A DNA stretch of 64,000 bases from Magnetospira sp. QH-2 (lineage in GTDB: Bacteria; Pseudomonadota; Alphaproteobacteria; Rhodospirillales; Magnetospiraceae). The translations under genes were made by a program, and so were the position numbers. Of the stretch, positions 61,621 to 64,000 are shown one piece after another (positions within the stretch are counted from its first letter, which is position 1; each line of letters starts with the position of its first letter). Where the stretch lies: positions 1,751,819 through 1,815,818 of the forward strand of contig NZ_FO538765.1 in NCBI RefSeq assembly GCF_000968135.1. The letters run 5' to 3'. Below the pieces are notes generated by a model that saw nothing but the letters and a program-made list of their open reading frames with translations, was not told where the DNA came from and did not search any database.

Positions 61621-61628
61621 CACCGCAT

Positions 61629-61670
61629 GGGCGCTCTGCTCCGTTGGGAGGAGAGCGCCCCAGCGTTTTC
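61629..61670 (+). terminator. terminator after the AGCS symporter gene
   Basis: A stem of at least 9 bp (61629-61637 with 61652-61660), extended inward by CTCC/GGAG, is followed by a short T-run (GTTTTCT). It lies nine bases after the stop codon. Confidence 0.75.
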
Positions 61671-61763
61671 TAATATGAACCATGCCCTGTCACTCTCTCT
61701 TGCGGAGAGCGCATCCCCCTGGTACCTGTCATTGTGCAGATGCAAAAAAACTGGGAGATGATC

Positions 61764-62168
61764 ATGATCGGCAAGCTGAACCATGTGGCCATCGCGGTAC
61801 CGGATCTGGACGCCGCCACGGCAACCTATCGGGATATCCTTGGCGCCAAAGTTTCCGAGCCGCAATCGGAACCGGATCACGGCGTGACGGTGGTCTTTGT
61901 CGAGTTACCCAACACCAAGGTCGAATTGTTGCTGCCCATGGGGCCGGACTCACCCATCGCCAAGTTTTTGGAAAAGAACGCCACCGGCGGAATCCATCAT
62001 ATCTGTTACGAGGTCGAGGACATTCTCGCCGCTCGTGATCAGTTGGTGGAGAAGGGAGCCCGCGTGCTGGGTAACGGCGAACCGAAGATCGGCGCCCACG
62101 GAAATCCGGTGCTGTTCCTGCATCCCAAGGACTTCAACGGGGCCCTGGTGGAGCTTGAACAGGCGTGA
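61764..62168 (+). CDS. mce: methylmalonyl-CoA epimerase
   Basis: A 134-residue VOC-fold protein. The start IGKLNHVAIAVPDLDAATATYRDILGA, metal/catalytic residues in LNHVAIAV (His), TKVELLLP (Glu), GGIHHICYEV (His) and GALVELEQ (Glu), and the length fit Mce, which interconverts R- and S-methylmalonyl-CoA in propionate metabolism. ATG 61764 has GGGAG six bases before it. The next gene begins on the stop codon. Confidence 0.92.
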   Translation: MIGKLNHVAIAVPDLDAATATYRDILGAKVSEPQSEPDHGVTVVFVELPNTKVELLLPMGPDSPIAKFLEKNATGGIHHICYEVEDILAARDQLVEKGARVLGNGEPKIGAHGNPVLFLHPKDFNGALVELEQA

Positions 62169-62722
62169 CCTGGTATTGCGATGTGGCACCGGGCCATCCG
62201 GTGCATCAGGACTACCATGACAAGGAATATGGCTTTCCCAAGACGGACGAGAGGGCTTTGTTCGAGCTCTTGTGCCTGGAGATCTTTCAAGCCGGGCTGA
62301 ATTGGGAACTGGTATTGAAAAAGCGTGCGGGCATGGTCGAGGCCTTCGAAGGCTTCGCGGTAGATCGCGTGGCCGACTACACGGAAGCGGACCGGGCGCG
62401 CTTGCTGTCCGATGCCCGAATCATCCGCAATGCCCTCAAGGTCAATGCCATGATCCATAATGCCGGAGTCATCCGGACCATGCGGGATAGCCACGGTGGG
62501 TTCGCCGCCTGGCTGGCGGCCCACCATCCGCTTAACAAGGCCGATTGGGTCAAGCTGTTCAAGCAGACCTTCAAGTTTACCGGTGGCGAGATCACCAATG
62601 AATTCCTGATGTGCATCGGCTATCTGCCCGGCGCCCATCGGGAAAGCTGTCCGGTGTTTGCCGAGACCAAAGCGGCGGATGCGCCTTGGATGGCCGTGGA
62701 CCCCTTGGTTTATAAGGACTAA
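62165..62722 (+). CDS. tag: DNA-3-methyladenine glycosylase I
   Basis: A 185-residue TAG enzyme that removes 3-methyladenine from alkylated DNA. The zinc ligands are in WYCDVAPG, PVHQDYHDKEYG and HRESCPVF. The segment LFELLCLEIFQAGLNWELVLKKR, with the catalytic/base-recognition Glu and Trp, is typical. It starts at GTG 62165, overlapping mce by four bases (GTGA), so the pair is translationally coupled, though the functions are unrelated. Confidence 0.94.
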   Translation: MTWYCDVAPGHPVHQDYHDKEYGFPKTDERALFELLCLEIFQAGLNWELVLKKRAGMVEAFEGFAVDRVADYTEADRARLLSDARIIRNALKVNAMIHNAGVIRTMRDSHGGFAAWLAAHHPLNKADWVKLFKQTFKFTGGEITNEFLMCIGYLPGAHRESCPVFAETKAADAPWMAVDPLVYKD

Positions 62723-64000
62723 TCAGGCACGTCCATATCCAGAACCTCGGTTACCGGCAAGGTTCCGATATCCTGAAACTTCTCGTTCTTGGGGTTGTTC
62801 AAGTCCACCAGATTGGCAATGCGGGAGAAGGTGGAATCCACCAGGATCTCCTTGCCGTCCTCGCTACGCCGCCGGATACCGAAATGCAGCCGTTGGCGGT
62901 GCTTGTAGGTGAGCTTGCTGACCGCTACCTTGCTGACCCAGATGGACCCCTTGCGGGCGAAATCGCTCAGCCGGGCGGCCTGATTGATGGTATCGCCCAG
63001 GACGGTGAATTCCAGGTGGGTGGGGGTCTGATAGGTCCCGAACCATTCCTCGCCTTCATGAATGCCGATATTGAGCCGCAACTCATTGAGCCAGTTCTTT
63101 TTTGAGCGCCATTTGCGGGAAATCTCACGCATGGTTTTGCGCATCTCGGCGGCACAATGCAGGGCATTTTCGATGTAGCAGGAATCCGGCTGCGGCAGGA
63201 AGTAATAGACCATGCCATCGCCCACATGCTTGCCGTGGGTGGCCTGGAAGCGGCGCAGGTTGGGCTCCACGGCGCTCCAGATGGAATTGATCAGCTCGAA
63301 GTATTCTTCCGGCGGCAGTTCGGCGCATATTTTGGTGGAGCTTTGCAGGTCGGCCACCAGAACGGCAAGAGGCGTCAGATAGGGGCGCCGGTTGCGCATC
63401 AACTCGCGAATGACCACGTCGCGTCGGGACAGGAAGGTGCTGAGATTATCCTCATGTTCCTCGAAGGGCTCATAGACAAAGAAGATCCCCTCGCGGAAGA
63501 ACGAGGCATAGACATGGAACCAGTTGCCAGGCTGGCCCCGCAGACCCAGGTTGACCTCGGTGCGGATCATGGCCCGGGTGACCAGGGGGGGCGTATGGTC
63601 ATAGGCATGCAAAAGATTGTCTACGTAGTTGGGATCATCCTCGACTTCCACGTCCAGGGCCAGGATCGCCTTGCGCGCCATTCGCTTTTTGGCGATACAT
63701 AGGTGCAGATCGCGCAGCACGTCCCAGCTTTCCGCCTCACGAATCCCCTGGGTGGCGCCGAACAGCTTGAAGATATTGCGGTCGCCGATCTCCATGGTCT
63801 TGTCGAGGCGCTCGGGAAAGAGCAGCTCCGTGGCTTCCGTATTCCACCATTCCAACTCGAAATTATTATTCACCATGTAGGCCGGGCTGGAGATCTGGTC
63901 GAGGCTGAGCCGCATGCCATCGCCGGGCAGGTTGCTCTTGATGATCTCGATGCCCGGTGGCAGGTCGGCCTTGGCGGTCTCCGGCTCTTCGGTGGCAGGG
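62719..64000 (-). CDS. class III adenylate cyclase with N-terminal PAS region (5' end outside window)
   Basis: The frame is open to the right edge, so the start is missing; at least 426 residues are visible. A PAS-like region (SSPAYMVNNNFELEWWNTEATELLF) leads to a middle segment, then a cyclase domain (from about VLVADLQSSTKICAEL). Metal ligands are the Asp in VADLQSST and in HVGDGMVYYF. The C-terminal LEFTVLGDTINQAARLSDF holds the Asn/Arg pair, with Thr at the adenine-selecting place, as in the cyclase at 15.4 kb. No membrane segment is visible. It overlaps the end of tag by four bases, convergent. Confidence 0.83.
   Translation of the reverse strand, partial: PATEEPETAKADLPPGIEIIKSNLPGDGMRLSLDQISSPAYMVNNNFELEWWNTEATELLFPERLDKTMEIGDRNIFKLFGATQGIREAESWDVLRDLHLCIAKKRMARKAILALDVEVEDDPNYVDNLLHAYDHTPPLVTRAMIRTEVNLGLRGQPGNWFHVYASFFREGIFFVYEPFEEHEDNLSTFLSRRDVVIRELMRNRRPYLTPLAVLVADLQSSTKICAELPPEEYFELINSIWSAVEPNLRRFQATHGKHVGDGMVYYFLPQPDSCYIENALHCAAEMRKTMREISRKWRSKKNWLNELRLNIGIHEGEEWFGTYQTPTHLEFTVLGDTINQAARLSDFARKGSIWVSKVAVSKLTYKHRQRLHFGIRRRSEDGKEILVDSTFSRIANLVDLNNPKNEKFQDIGTLPVTEVLDMDVPD

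Noticed and set aside
1-64000. CRISPR array, prophage, restriction or toxin-antitoxin system
   Set aside because: I saw no regularly spaced repeats, no cas, phage structural, restriction or toxin-antitoxin genes on either strand.

Overview
The window is moderately GC-rich bacterial chromosome with dense coding on both strands and no phage, rRNA or CRISPR content. Gene content points to an alphaproteobacterium, most likely of the Rhodospirillales or a related free-living, respiratory, motile lineage. The signs are glyQ/glyS followed by a bacterial pyruvate phosphate dikinase, an aminotransferase-hom-glpX-recJ block, a class I PHB synthase, a 2-oxoacid:acceptor oxidoreductase operon, many PAS kinases, c-di-GMP enzymes and bacteriohemerythrin. 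A gene for a sulfur-globule-like Gly/Trp/Tyr-rich exported protein, together with a perfect FNR-type box, suggests a microaerobic or anaerobic, possibly sulfur-oxidising lifestyle. That is inference.

Layout. 1-9.3 kb: end of a membrane protein, a universal stress protein, tRNA-Pro(CGG), polyprenyl diphosphate synthase divergent from a DUF2007/TrmN6-like pair, glyQS and ppdK. 9.0-10.7 kb: a DUF2892 membrane protein and a HAD phosphatase/Rossmann protein pair. 10.9-15.4 kb: a four-gene 2-oxoacid oxidoreductase operon whose last gene fuses a GltD-like flavoprotein to a ferredoxin domain. 15.4-29.3 kb: a signalling block with a class III cyclase, a predicted anti-Shine-Dalgarno small RNA with an FNR box beside it, three histidine kinases, a stand-alone receiver, two solute-binding proteins placed beside kinases, a cold-shock protein and a degenerate HD-GYP protein.

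29.5-38.3 kb: PHB synthase, an OmpA-type lipoprotein, then aminotransferase, homoserine dehydrogenase, a divergent GlpX and RecJ, and tRNA-Glu with an integrase remnant beside it. 38.6-46.0 kb: a six-gene operon (alpha/beta hydrolase plus DppABCDF-type peptide ABC transporter) divergent from a LysR regulator. 46.1-57.1 kb: the sulfur-globule-like protein, a CheB-CheR-PAS fusion ending inside a repeat element with terminal inverted repeats, another PAS kinase, PaaK, and GGDEF-EAL and GGDEF proteins.

57.1-64 kb: CoA-binding protein and enoyl-CoA hydratase, bacteriohemerythrin, rplM-rpsI, a sodium:alanine-type symporter, methylmalonyl-CoA epimerase, 3-methyladenine glycosylase I, and a second class III cyclase cut by the right edge.

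Starts were moved inward from the longest reading frame where a ribosome-binding site, signal peptide or domain boundary supported it. The points most worth a second look are the anti-SD sRNA with its FNR box, the GlpX and HD-GYP proteins lacking key catalytic residues, the CheB-CheR gene terminated by a mobile repeat, the binding-protein/kinase pairs, and the sulfur-globule-like gene with a leader hairpin that could mask its ribosome-binding site.
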